Position numbers and translations under genes: made by a program. Positions 1 through 6,839 of a stretch of 11,441 nt of DNA are shown here, one piece after another. Numbering within the stretch: the stretch's first letter is position 1; each line of letters begins with the position of its first letter. Below the pieces are notes generated by a model. The model was not told where the DNA came from. It made no database searches and was given only the letters and a program-made list of their open reading frames with translations. This DNA comes from Candidatus Rokuibacteriota bacterium (lineage in GTDB: Bacteria; Methylomirabilota; Methylomirabilia; Rokubacteriales; CSP1-6). The DNA lies in assembly GCA_003220195.1 (NCBI GenBank), contig QHRT01000097.1:1-11441 (forward strand), given 5' to 3'.

Positions 1-79
1 ATTCGGCACATCGGCGGACCCTTACGTCATGGAATGGCGAGCACGGGAGTTGCACCCCCGTTCGGCCGAGGTATGCACC

Positions 80-748
80 ATGCGCGCTCGTCAGGACTTC
101 GACCATCACGATCTGGAAGAACCGTTCGACGCTCCCCTCGAGGCGCCGGGCACCGAGTACCAGCGTGAGCTGCGCCGCATCTTGCTGGTGCTGCTCTGTT
201 TGAGCTTCGCGTGCCTCGCGCTCGCGGCGAGCAACCTGATTCTTGTGGCCTTCATCAAGGCCCCCCAGGCGGCGCTCAAGCGCGAGTCGTCTCCGCGCGT
301 GGCGTTCGCGGAGGAACGCGTTTCCGCGGTGACGACCGGTGAGAAACGTTCCGGCGCTTCGGCTTCAGTTGCTGACAGCCCTCGACCGGAACAGAAGCCC
401 TCCGGAGTTGGCGAAGCGATCTCGAAAACCCCCGCCGCTCGTTCCGCGGCTCCGAGCGTCGTCGGCCGCCCACGGGTGCCTCCCGTTACCGAGCGACGAT
501 CTCCGAAAGCGCAGTCTCCCGTCGAGCTGCCGCAGCGTCCGGCGGTGGCTGCCGGAGTGACGGCCACAACCATCGAGAGCTCCTCCGCCGGGGATCCCTC
601 GGAACGCACTGCACAGTGGATGATCGACATGCACGGCCGGTCGTTCGCGGAGGAGCGCGCGCAGGAGGCAGCCGCGTTCTATCGTCCCGGGGAGCCGAGT
701 GCCCAGTTCTGGAAGAACGTCTTGCGGCACATCCGCGAAGTCGAGTAA
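80..748 (+). CDS. Single-pass membrane protein of unknown function
   Basis: I do not recognise this protein (222 aa). From its start it shows an acidic, hydrophilic N-terminus of about 33 residues; one strongly hydrophobic segment at about residues 34-59 (motif ILLVLLCLSFACLALAASNL), flanked by arginines on the N side and lysine after it, suggesting an N-in single-span protein; a long low-complexity linker (about 65-170) rich in Ser, Pro, Ala, Arg and Val; and a compact C-terminal segment (about 171-222) with Trp/His/Phe/Tyr residues (AQWMIDMHGRSFAEERAQE, then FYRPGEPSAQFWKNVLRHI) that looks like a small folded helical domain. An in-frame ATG at 29 exists, but the ATG at 80 has a GAGGT Shine-Dalgarno (68-72) at 8-nt spacing and is preferred. 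Positions 1-79 hold no other feature I can support. A tethered adaptor or envelope protein is possible, but no function is claimed. Confidence 0.6.
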   Translation: MRARQDFDHHDLEEPFDAPLEAPGTEYQRELRRILLVLLCLSFACLALAASNLILVAFIKAPQAALKRESSPRVAFAEERVSAVTTGEKRSGASASVADSPRPEQKPSGVGEAISKTPAARSAAPSVVGRPRVPPVTERRSPKAQSPVELPQRPAVAAGVTATTIESSSAGDPSERTAQWMIDMHGRSFAEERAQEAAAFYRPGEPSAQFWKNVLRHIREVE

Positions 749-751
749 CAC

Positions 752-798
752 GGTTCGTCGAACACTCGGCGCTCTTGCGGTCGAGTGTTCGATGAACC
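752..798 (+). terminator. Strong hairpin directly after the membrane-protein gene
   Basis: Positions 752-768 pair with 782-798 over 17 bp with a single G-T wobble (757/793). The core is CGAACACTCG against CGAGTGTTCG, around a 13-nt loop (769-781). It begins 3 nt after the stop codon at 746-748. There is no long T-run after it, only a short TTT around 808, so it is not a textbook intrinsic terminator. Position and stability suggest transcript termination or 3'-end protection, insulating the downstream hyuAB operon. It occupies half of the 102-bp gap before hyuA. Confidence 0.5.
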
Positions 799-850
799 TC
801 GGAGTTTCCGGCCTCTATCCCGTGGTCGTGATCCGGGCTAGGCTTGCCCG

Positions 851-2887
851 ATGGCCTGGCGCGTCGGAGTTGACGTCGGCGGCACGTTCACCGATCTCGC
901 CGCTCTCGACGAGGCGACCGGAACGGTGCGTCTCGAAAAAGTTCCGACGACCCCGGCCGACCAGTCGGTCGGCGTCGTGGTCGGGCTGACCGCGCTCTCG
1001 GATCGGCACGGCGTCGCGCCGGCCGCCGTGACCTTTCTCGGTCACGGAACGACGGTCTGCATCAACGCGGTGCTCGAGCGGAAGGGCGCACGCACCGGGC
1101 TCGTCACCACGCAGGGCATGCGCGACCTCCTCGAGCTGAGACGCCAGATCCGCGACGATCTCTACGATCTTCAGGCGGACGCGCCCGAGCCGGTCGTGCG
1201 GCGCGATCTCCGGCGAGAAGTTCCCGAGCGGACGCTCGCCGACGGTCGCGCGGCGCAGAGGCTCGATCTCGACGCGGCGCGCTCGGCGATCGGCGCGCTC
1301 GTCGCGCAGGGCGTGGAAGCGCTCGCGGTCTGCTTCCTGCACTCGTACGTGAACCCGGCGCACGAGCGCGCGGTGGCCGACCTGGTGCGCCGCGACTTCC
1401 CCGGTCTCTACCTCTCGGTCTCGTCCGACGTGCTGCCGGAGTTCCGCGAGTTCGAACGGCTGTCGACGACGGTCATGAACGCGTACGTCGGCCCGGTGAT
1501 GACGCGGTATCTCGGGCTCTTCGAGGAGCGTGTCGCCGCGCTCGGCGTCGGCGCACGACCGCTCATCCTCCAGTCGAATGGCGGCGTGGCGACGGTCGAT
1601 CAGGTACGGCAGCGACCCGTCGCCACGATGGCGTCGGGGCCGAGCGCCGGCGTCACGGGCGCCGCGTATCTGGCGAGCCGCGCCGGTCATCCACGGATCA
1701 TCACATTCGACATGGGCGGGACCAGCACCGACGTCGACGTCGTCGAGCCCGGCGTGCCGTTGACCGCGAGCATGAAGACGTACCACGGCTATCCCGTGAA
1801 GCTGGCGATGCTCGACGTGGACTCGATCGGCGCCGGGGGCGGGAGTCTCGCGTGGATCGATCCGGGAGGATTCCTCCGCGTCGGACCGGAGAGCGCCGGC
1901 GCAGATCCGGGACCCGCGGCGTACGGCCGCGGCGGCGAGTCCCCGACCGTCACGGATGCGAACCTGATCCTCGGTCGCCTCGACGCCGACTATTTCCTCG
2001 GCGGCGCCATGCGGCTCGACCGCGATCGTGCCGCGCAGGCGATCGAGCGCGGAATCGCGCGACCGCTGAAGCTCTCCGTCACCGACGCGGCGCTCGGTGT
2101 CGTGAAGGTCGTCGACGCGCACATGGCGAGCGCGATTCGCCTCCGCACCGTCGAGCGCGGCCGCGATCCGCGCGACTTCACGCTGGTGGCGTTCGGCGGC
2201 GCCGGCCCGATGCACGCGTGCGCCGTCGCCGGTCTGCTCGGCATTCCGCGCGTCCTGGTCCCGCCGAGTCCAGGCGTGCTCTGCGCGCTCGGTCTCTTGG
2301 TCACCGACGTGCGGACCGAGGTGAGCCGCACGGTGCTGCTCCGCACCGATCGGACGACGACCGCCGAGCTCGGCGCGATCTTCACGGATCTCGAATCGCG
2401 CGCGGCCGAATGGGTCCGCCGCGGCGGGCTGTCCGCGGAACAGGTCGTCCTCACACGCTCGATCGAGATGCGCTACGCGCGTCAGAATCACGAGCTCGCC
2501 GTCGAGGTCGGGCGCCGGCCGACGCCCTCCGATCTCGCGCGTCGATTCCACCGCGCACACCGGCGCGCCTTCGGCTACGCCTCACCCGATGAGCCGACCG
2601 AGCTCGTGACGTTCGGCGTCGCCGTCACGCTCCCCGTCGTGCGTCCGGCGATCACCGTCACTCCCGAGCCGGGTGACCCGGTGAGAGGCACGCGGCCGGT
2701 CTACTTCGAGGCCACGAAGGGATTCGTCGACACCCCGGTGCTCGAGCGCGACCGTCTCGGGCCGAGCGATTCCCTCGCTGGCCCGGCGATCGTCGAGCAG
2801 ATCGATTGCACCACCGTGATCGCTCCCGGTCAGACGGCGGTCGTCGACGATCACGGCAACCTGGTGATCGACGTCGTACGGGAGTGA
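851..2887 (+). CDS. hyuA: Hydantoinase/oxoprolinase family protein, subunit A (HyuA-type)
   Basis: This is a full-length (678 aa) subunit A of the ATP-dependent N-methylhydantoinase / 5-oxoprolinase / acetone carboxylase-related family, cytoplasmic, thought to open cyclic amides with subunit B. The N-terminal domain (about 1-190) starts with the actin-like phosphate-binding motif DVGGTFTD (8-15) and has GHGTTVCINAVLERKG (64-79). The central hydantoinase A domain (about 195-490) carries LQSNGG (240-245), MASGPSAG (260-267), DMGGTSTDV (287-295), IGAGGGS (326-332), DPGPAAYGRGG (352-362) and FGGAGPMHA (448-456). The C-terminal domain ends with GPAIVEQIDCTTVIAPG (644-660). The familiar PACYG motif reads PAAYG here (Ala357 for Cys). 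The ATG at 851 has only a weak AGG (840-842), but the start matches the family N-terminus exactly. It is co-transcribed with hyuB. The exact substrate (hydantoin, oxoproline, other lactam or ketone) cannot be told from sequence. Confidence 0.93.
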   Translation: MAWRVGVDVGGTFTDLAALDEATGTVRLEKVPTTPADQSVGVVVGLTALSDRHGVAPAAVTFLGHGTTVCINAVLERKGARTGLVTTQGMRDLLELRRQIRDDLYDLQADAPEPVVRRDLRREVPERTLADGRAAQRLDLDAARSAIGALVAQGVEALAVCFLHSYVNPAHERAVADLVRRDFPGLYLSVSSDVLPEFREFERLSTTVMNAYVGPVMTRYLGLFEERVAALGVGARPLILQSNGGVATVDQVRQRPVATMASGPSAGVTGAAYLASRAGHPRIITFDMGGTSTDVDVVEPGVPLTASMKTYHGYPVKLAMLDVDSIGAGGGSLAWIDPGGFLRVGPESAGADPGPAAYGRGGESPTVTDANLILGRLDADYFLGGAMRLDRDRAAQAIERGIARPLKLSVTDAALGVVKVVDAHMASAIRLRTVERGRDPRDFTLVAFGGAGPMHACAVAGLLGIPRVLVPPSPGVLCALGLLVTDVRTEVSRTVLLRTDRTTTAELGAIFTDLESRAAEWVRRGGLSAEQVVLTRSIEMRYARQNHELAVEVGRRPTPSDLARRFHRAHRRAFGYASPDEPTELVTFGVAVTLPVVRPAITVTPEPGDPVRGTRPVYFEATKGFVDTPVLERDRLGPSDSLAGPAIVEQIDCTTVIAPGQTAVVDDHGNLVIDVVRE

Positions 2888-2892
2888 GCGGC

Positions 2893-4656
2893 ATGGATTT
2901 GATGACCGTCGAGGTGCTGCAGCGGCTCCTCCTCGCCGCCGCCGAGGAGATGGGCATCACGCTGATCCGCGCCGCCTACTCGCCGAACATCAAGGAGCGG
3001 CGCGACGCCTCCTGCGCGGTGTTCGACGCCGAGGGCCGCGTGATCGCCCAGGCCGCGCACATCCCGATGCATCTGAGCTCGATGGTCGACCTGCCGCGCG
3101 CGCTCGGGGAGGCGTATCCCCGCAAGACCTGGCAGCCAGGCGACATGTTCATCGCGAACGATCCGTACGTGAGCGCCGGCTCTCACCTGAACGACCTGGC
3201 GGTGATTGCCCCGGTGTTCGGGGGCGGCGAGCTGATCGGATTCGTGGCCAACACCGCGCACCACGCTGACGTTGGTGGGCGCGTGCCCGGCAGCGAGTCG
3301 GGCGACTCGACGAGCATCTTCCAGGACGGTCTCAGGTTGCCGGTGGCCCGACTCGTCGCGCGCGGGCGTGTCGACGACGGTCTGTTCAGAACGATCCTCC
3401 TGAACTCGCGGACGCCGCGCGAGCGCATCGGGGATCTCCGCGCGCAGATCGCCGCCAATCGCGCCGGCAGCGAACGACTCCGTGAGATTTGCGAGCAGCG
3501 CGGCGCCGACGTGCTTCAGCGGAGTATGGCGGCGATTCTCGACGCGACCGAGCGCCGCCTCCGCGAGGGCATCGCGACGATGCCCGATGGGTCGTACGAC
3601 GCCGAGGGCTTCTGCGACGACGACGGTCGCGAGGCGCGACCGGTGCGCATTCGCGTGACGGTGCGGATCGCCGGCGACCGCGTGACGCTCGACTTCACCG
3701 GGACCGACGCGCAGGTGGCTGGCGCGAAGAACGTCCCACCCGTCTCGCTGCTGGCGACCGTCTACTACGTGCTGAAGGCGGTGATCGATCCGGACATTCC
3801 GCCGAACGGAGGCTACTACCGCGCGATCGAGGTCATCGCCCCGGCCGGCACCGTGCTGAATCCACGGCCGCCGGCCGCCGTCGCCGCGCGCTTCACGACG
3901 TGTCAGACCGTGGCGGATGTGGTGCTGAGCGCCTTCGCGCGCGTCGTGCCCGAGCGCGTCGTCGCGCACTGCCACGGCGGGACGCTCGCGATCTATTCCG
4001 GCACCGATCCGCGCCGTGGCGAGTTCTTCGTCGACTACGAAGTCTATGCGGGCGGCAGCGGCGCCCGCGCGACGAAGGACGGGATCGACGGCATCGCGAA
4101 CCACACGACGAACACCTCGAACCTGCCGATCGAGGCGCTCGAGTCCGAGTTCCCGATTCTCGTCGAACGCTACGCGTTCGTGCCGGACACCGGCGGCGCC
4201 GGGCGTTTCCGCGGCGGCCTCGCCGTGGTCCGCGAAGTACGTGGACTCGCCGGCGAGCTGGTCGTCGGCGGCTGGGGCTGCAACCAGCGTGAAGCGCCGC
4301 GCGGCTTCGGCGGCGGCGGCGACGGCGTGCCCGGCGCGTTCGAGGTCGTCGGCGCCGACGGCGCGATCAGAGAAACGGCGCGATCGACGGTTCCCGGCCT
4401 TCATGTGGCGGCCGGCGAGAGGCTCCGCGTGCGCACATCCGGCGGCGGCGGATCCGGCGATCCGCTCACGCGCGACCCCGCGCTCGTGCTGCGCGACCTG
4501 CGGCTCGAGAAGATCTCCGCAACGCACGCCGAGTCGGTGTACGGCGTCGTCGTGCGCGACGGCGTGGTGGATGTCGAGGCGACGCGCGCGCGTCGTGCGG
4601 AGCGGAAGCCCGTTGGTGCGGTTCCCGGGAACGGTGGGAGCTTTCGACCGACGTAA
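2893..4656 (+). CDS. hyuB: Hydantoinase/oxoprolinase family protein, subunit B (HyuB-type)
   Basis: This is the partner subunit of the upstream hyuA product, 587 aa, near the family's usual length. Hydantoinase B/oxoprolinase motifs run the length of the protein: SPNIKERRDAS (30-40), a metal-site-like region with NDPY and GSHLNDLAV (89-104), FVANTAHHADVGG (117-129), LDFTGTD (266-272), TNTSNLPIEALE (406-417), GGAGRFRGGL (434-443) and the glycine-rich GGGGSGDP (517-524). The ATG at 2893 is chosen because GGAG (2881-2884) lies 8 nt upstream and the protein then begins as family members do (MDLMTVEVLQRLL). An in-frame ATG at 2806 would lie inside hyuA and add an unrelated Arg-rich leader. Only 5 bp separate the hyuA stop from this start, so translational coupling is likely. 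Together the subunits probably hydrolyse a cyclic amide using ATP; the substrate is undetermined. Confidence 0.92.
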   Translation: MDLMTVEVLQRLLLAAAEEMGITLIRAAYSPNIKERRDASCAVFDAEGRVIAQAAHIPMHLSSMVDLPRALGEAYPRKTWQPGDMFIANDPYVSAGSHLNDLAVIAPVFGGGELIGFVANTAHHADVGGRVPGSESGDSTSIFQDGLRLPVARLVARGRVDDGLFRTILLNSRTPRERIGDLRAQIAANRAGSERLREICEQRGADVLQRSMAAILDATERRLREGIATMPDGSYDAEGFCDDDGREARPVRIRVTVRIAGDRVTLDFTGTDAQVAGAKNVPPVSLLATVYYVLKAVIDPDIPPNGGYYRAIEVIAPAGTVLNPRPPAAVAARFTTCQTVADVVLSAFARVVPERVVAHCHGGTLAIYSGTDPRRGEFFVDYEVYAGGSGARATKDGIDGIANHTTNTSNLPIEALESEFPILVERYAFVPDTGGAGRFRGGLAVVREVRGLAGELVVGGWGCNQREAPRGFGGGGDGVPGAFEVVGADGAIRETARSTVPGLHVAAGERLRVRTSGGGGSGDPLTRDPALVLRDLRLEKISATHAESVYGVVVRDGVVDVEATRARRAERKPVGAVPGNGGSFRPT

Positions 4657-4682
4657 CAGTCTGCGGAACCGATACGCCGTAG

Positions 4683-4693
4683 CTACAATGTAG
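4683..4693 (+). promoter_or_regulatory. Palindromic operator overlapping the probable mazE -10 box
   Basis: An 11-bp palindrome, CTACA-A-TGTAG, lies in the 41-bp gap between hyuB and mazE. It contains TACAAT (4684-4689), a good -10 hexamer; no convincing -35 is visible 17 bp upstream (CTGCGG at 4661). MazE/AbrB-type antitoxins commonly repress their own promoter by binding short palindromes, so this is a plausible autoregulatory site. If TACAAT is used, transcription would begin about 1-2 nt before the mazE ATG (4698), giving a nearly leaderless mRNA; this agrees with the lack of a clear Shine-Dalgarno. Confidence 0.42.
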
Positions 4694-4697
4694 GCAC

Positions 4698-4955
4698 ATG
4701 GCGACCAAGACCCGGATCGTTCGGATCGGCAACTCTCGCGGCATTCGCATTCCCAAGATCCTGCTCGACCAGGCGCAGTTGCCCGATGACGTCGAGCTCC
4801 ACGCCGAGCCCGGACGGCTCGTCGTTCAGGGCACGCGGCGTCCCCGGACCGGTTGGGCGGAAGCAGCGCGCGCGATGTCTGCAGCGGGCGATGACGGCAT
4901 GCTCGATGACCCCACCGCAACCCGCTTCGACCGCGAGGAATGGGAGTGGCGGTAA
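4698..4955 (+). CDS. mazE: MazE-type antitoxin (AbrB/SpoVT swapped-hairpin)
   Basis: This 85-aa protein has the layout of a type II antitoxin. Residues 3-46 form the AbrB-like DNA-binding fold, with the diagnostic RIGNSRGIRIPKILL stretch (9-23) and the second strand DDVELHAEPGRLVV (30-43). The tail (50-85) is Trp- and acid-rich (GWAEAARAM, then FDREEWEW) and matches the toxin-neutralising C-terminus of MazE-like antitoxins. It should bind and inactivate the MazF product encoded immediately downstream and repress the shared promoter. The last 16 bp overlap the start of mazF, which favours coupled synthesis with antitoxin first. No good Shine-Dalgarno precedes the ATG. Length and domain order are normal and nothing suggests decay. 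Confidence 0.9.
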   Translation: MATKTRIVRIGNSRGIRIPKILLDQAQLPDDVELHAEPGRLVVQGTRRPRTGWAEAARAMSAAGDDGMLDDPTATRFDREEWEWR

Positions 4956-5284
4956 CGCGGGCTTCGCGTGCCCGTGGCGATGTCCACCTGGTTCGTCTCG
5001 ATCCCACGCTCGGCAGCGAACTCCAGAAACCCCGCCCTTGCCTCGTGGTGTCGCCGAACGAGCTGAACCAGTATCTGCGGACCGTGATCGTCGCGCCGAT
5101 GACGACTGGGGGGCGAGCGTACCCATGGCGCGTCCCCTGTCGCTTTCAACGCCGATCCGGCTTCGTCGCTCTGGATCAGCTCCGGACCGTCGATACTGAA
5201 CGCCTTGTTCGACGTCTGGGGCGCCTTGCGCCTGACACAGTGACGGCCGTTCTTCAACGACTCCAGGAATTTTTCGCTGAGTGA
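4940..5284 (+). CDS. mazF: MazF/PemK-type endoribonuclease toxin
   Basis: This 114-aa protein is a ribosome-independent mRNA interferase of the MazF/PemK (CcdB-fold) family, acting in the cytoplasm when released from MazE. The family core is intact: GDVHLVRLDPTLGSE (13-27), KPRPCLVVSP (30-39), RTVIVAPMTTGG (47-58), YPWRVPC (61-67) and GFVALDQLRTVD (74-85). By analogy with E. coli MazF, Arg32 in the PRP motif and Thr55 in APMTT are the expected catalytic residues; both are present, so the toxin looks active. The ATG at 4940 overlaps mazE by 16 bp. A GTG at 4946 is an alternative start, and the first 10 residues precede the conserved fold. The gene ends 6 bp before an attC-like inverted structure. 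Confidence 0.92.
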   Translation: MGVAVTRASRARGDVHLVRLDPTLGSELQKPRPCLVVSPNELNQYLRTVIVAPMTTGGRAYPWRVPCRFQRRSGFVALDQLRTVDTERLVRRLGRLAPDTVTAVLQRLQEFFAE

Positions 5285-5290
5285 TAGGCG

Positions 5291-5361
5291 GTCGAACTTC
5301 GCGCGCCAGCCGACCGCCGCTCGCTTCGCTCGCTGCGGCTGCTGAACCAAGCGTTCAGCAG
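5291..5361 (+). repeat. attC-like imperfect inverted structure after mazF (possible integron cassette end)
   Basis: This lies in the 169-bp gap 5285-5453. At its right end CTGCTGAAC (5339-5347) and GTTCAGCAG (5353-5361) form a perfect 9-bp inverted pair around CAAGC. At the left end GTCGAAC (5291-5297) can pair imperfectly with GTTCAGC (5353-5359), and CAGCCG (5307-5312) pairs with CGGCTG (5336-5341), giving a folded 69-bp element. The right end (GCTGAACCAAGCGTTCAG) resembles the distal end of aadA-type attC sites (GCTTAACTCAAGCGTTAG), and the position just after a toxin-antitoxin stop codon is where attC sits in a cassette. Against this, position 4 of the GTTRRRY core is C and the left simple site is poor. 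It could instead be a mazF terminator hairpin without a T-run. The rest of the gap (5362-5453) holds the aminotransferase leader, with a weak promoter-like TTGTTC (5399) and TACTTA (5420). Confidence 0.33.
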
Positions 5362-5453
5362 ATCAGGTCGCTGCTTCGTAGATCGACACGCGCCCATCTT
5401 GTTCCGCAAGCGCATCCATTACTTATCGGATCCTCGGTACATGGAGAGATGAG

Positions 5454-6107
5454 ATGGTCGACAGCATGAGCGATGCGCTGCTCGCCGAGGCGCGGCAGGT
5501 GTTCGTCAGGAGCTTCGCCAGCGACTTCACGCTGCCGGTGATCGCGCGCGCCGAAGGCGCGACCATCACCGACGTTGACGGCAAGGAGTATCTCGATTTC
5601 AGCTCCGGCCAGATGTGCGCCACCGTCGGCCACAATCATCCGCGCATCGCGGATGCCGTCCGTCGCGCGGCCGATCGAGCGGTCCACATCAACAGCGCGA
5701 TGCTGAGCCCGGAGGTGATCGCCGTCGGCCGGCGCGTCGTCGAGCTCCTGCCGCCACCGCTCGACAAGGTCTTCTTCCTGTCGACCGGCGGCGAATCGAA
5801 CGAAGCGGCGCTGAAGATCGCGAAGAAGGTCACCGGGCGCTACGAGATCGTCGGCGACGTGCGCGGCCGCGGCCTCCTGATGGGTCTCGACTTCGTGAAG
5901 GACCGCGTCAGCAAGCGTCCGGCCGAAGCCGAGGCCGAGGCGATCACGAGGGAATGTCTCAAGCGCGGTCTGTTCCTGGCCGCCACCCGCCAGCCCGGCC
6001 GCTACTGGGTCTGGCGCGTGGCGCCGCCGCTGACGATCTCGCGCGCCGAGATCGACCGCGCGCTCGAGATCATCGACGTGGCCATTCGCACGGTCGTCGG
6101 CAGCTGA
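5454..6107 (+). pseudogene. Class III aminotransferase (2,2-dialkylglycine decarboxylase-like) with large internal in-frame deletion
   Basis: The 217-aa product is about half the usual length (roughly 430 aa) of PLP-dependent class III aminotransferases. Residues 1-133 match the N-terminal half of the 2,2-dialkylglycine decarboxylase type: YLDFSSGQM (46-54), GHNHP (59-63), LSTGGESNEAALKIAK (109-124), VTGRYEIV (126-133). Residues 134-217 match the C-terminal end: GDVRGRGLLMGLDFVKDR (134-151), AITRECLKRGL (163-173), APPLTISRAEID (190-201). Everything between is absent: the WHG segment, the DE-xQTG PLP-contact region and the Schiff-base lysine. The join falls at codons 131-136 (5844-5861) and keeps the frame. 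The start at 5454 has GGAGA (5443-5447) at 6-nt spacing. It cannot be a functional PLP enzyme. Either the gene is dead in the genome or the gap is an assembly error; a retained dimerisation fragment is less likely. Confidence 0.82.
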
Positions 6108-6125
6108 CGCGCCGCCGCGGGGCGC

Positions 6126-6839
6126 TCAACCACCAAGGAAGATCCGGCGCACCTCGGCGGAGTGCAACAGCTCCGATGACGGGCCGTCGAGGATCGTGCG
6201 GCCGGATTCCAGGATGTACCCGCGCGAGGCGATCGACAACGCCCGCTCCACGTTCTGCTCGATGAAGAGGATCGTCACGCCGTCCTGATTCACGCGACGG
6301 ATCACCTCGACCAGCTGCTCGACGATGAGCGGCGCCAGCCCGAGGAACGGCTCGTCGATCATGAGCAGGCGGGGGCGGGACATCAGGCCCCGGGCGAGCG
6401 CCACCATCTGCTGCTCGCCACCGGACAGCGTGTGCGCGAGCTGGTTGGCCCGAGCGCTGATGATCGGGAACAGCTCGATCATCTTCTGGTACTGCGTCTC
6501 CCGGTCCGCACGTGCCTCACGCGCATACGCGCCGAGCCAGACGTTCTGGCGGACGGTCAGGTACGGAAACAGCCGGCGTCGCTCGAGCACGTGGCTGATG
6601 CCCTGGCTCACGCGCCGATGCGCGGGCAACCCGGTGATCGCGTGCCCGTCGAAGAGGACGTCGCCGGCGCGCGGGCGCAAGAGGCCGGAGAGCGAGTTCA
6701 TCAGCGTCGACTTGCCGGCGCCGTTCGGGCCGAGGAGCGCCACGATCTCTCCGGCGGCGACCGCACAGCGCGCCTCCCAGAGCACCTGGTAATCGCCCAG
6801 GAGCACGTCCAGCCCGCGCGCTTCGAGGAGACGGGTCAT
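6126..6839 (-). CDS. livF: Branched-chain amino acid/amide ABC transporter ATP-binding protein LivF
   Basis: This is one of the two cytoplasmic ATPases of the Liv-type importer, 237 aa as usual for LivF. Walker A GPNGAGKST is at 37-45, the ABC signature LSGGEQQ at 138-144 and Walker B LLMIDEP at 158-164. The LivF-typical GISHVLERRRLFPYLTV (80-96) and FIEQN (192-196) are present; a Gln stands where most ABC ATPases have the H-loop His, which is common in LivF. The ATG at 6839 overlaps the livG stop in an ATGA arrangement (6836-6839), indicating translational coupling; the open frame continues upstream of it inside livG but that part is only a shadow frame. It is the last gene of the livKHMGF series and ends 18 bp from the convergent aminotransferase remnant, with no clear terminator between them. 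Confidence 0.95.
   Translation of the reverse strand: MTRLLEARGLDVLLGDYQVLWEARCAVAAGEIVALLGPNGAGKSTLMNSLSGLLRPRAGDVLFDGHAITGLPAHRRVSQGISHVLERRRLFPYLTVRQNVWLGAYAREARADRETQYQKMIELFPIISARANQLAHTLSGGEQQMVALARGLMSRPRLLMIDEPFLGLAPLIVEQLVEVIRRVNQDGVTILFIEQNVERALSIASRGYILESGRTILDGPSSELLHSAEVRRIFLGG

Noticed and set aside
41..70. tRNA-like T-arm (on the - strand a TGCAACT loop with a G-rich stem)
   Set aside because: The stem breaks after three pairs if the loop is placed as in a tRNA, and I find no matching anticodon or D-arm nearby.
2851..5007. Long antisense open frame (718 codons) opposite hyuB, with a similar one (815-2560) opposite hyuA
   Set aside because: Both are Arg/Asp/His-rich shadow frames of GC-rich genes, with no recognisable domain and no plausible start; the sense frames are full-length conserved proteins.
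6108..6125. Possible bidirectional terminator between the aminotransferase remnant and livF (GCGCC 6109-6113 with GGCGC 6121-6125)
   Set aside because: It is only a 5-bp stem with no T-run, easily expected by chance at this GC content; termination here is likely but not shown.
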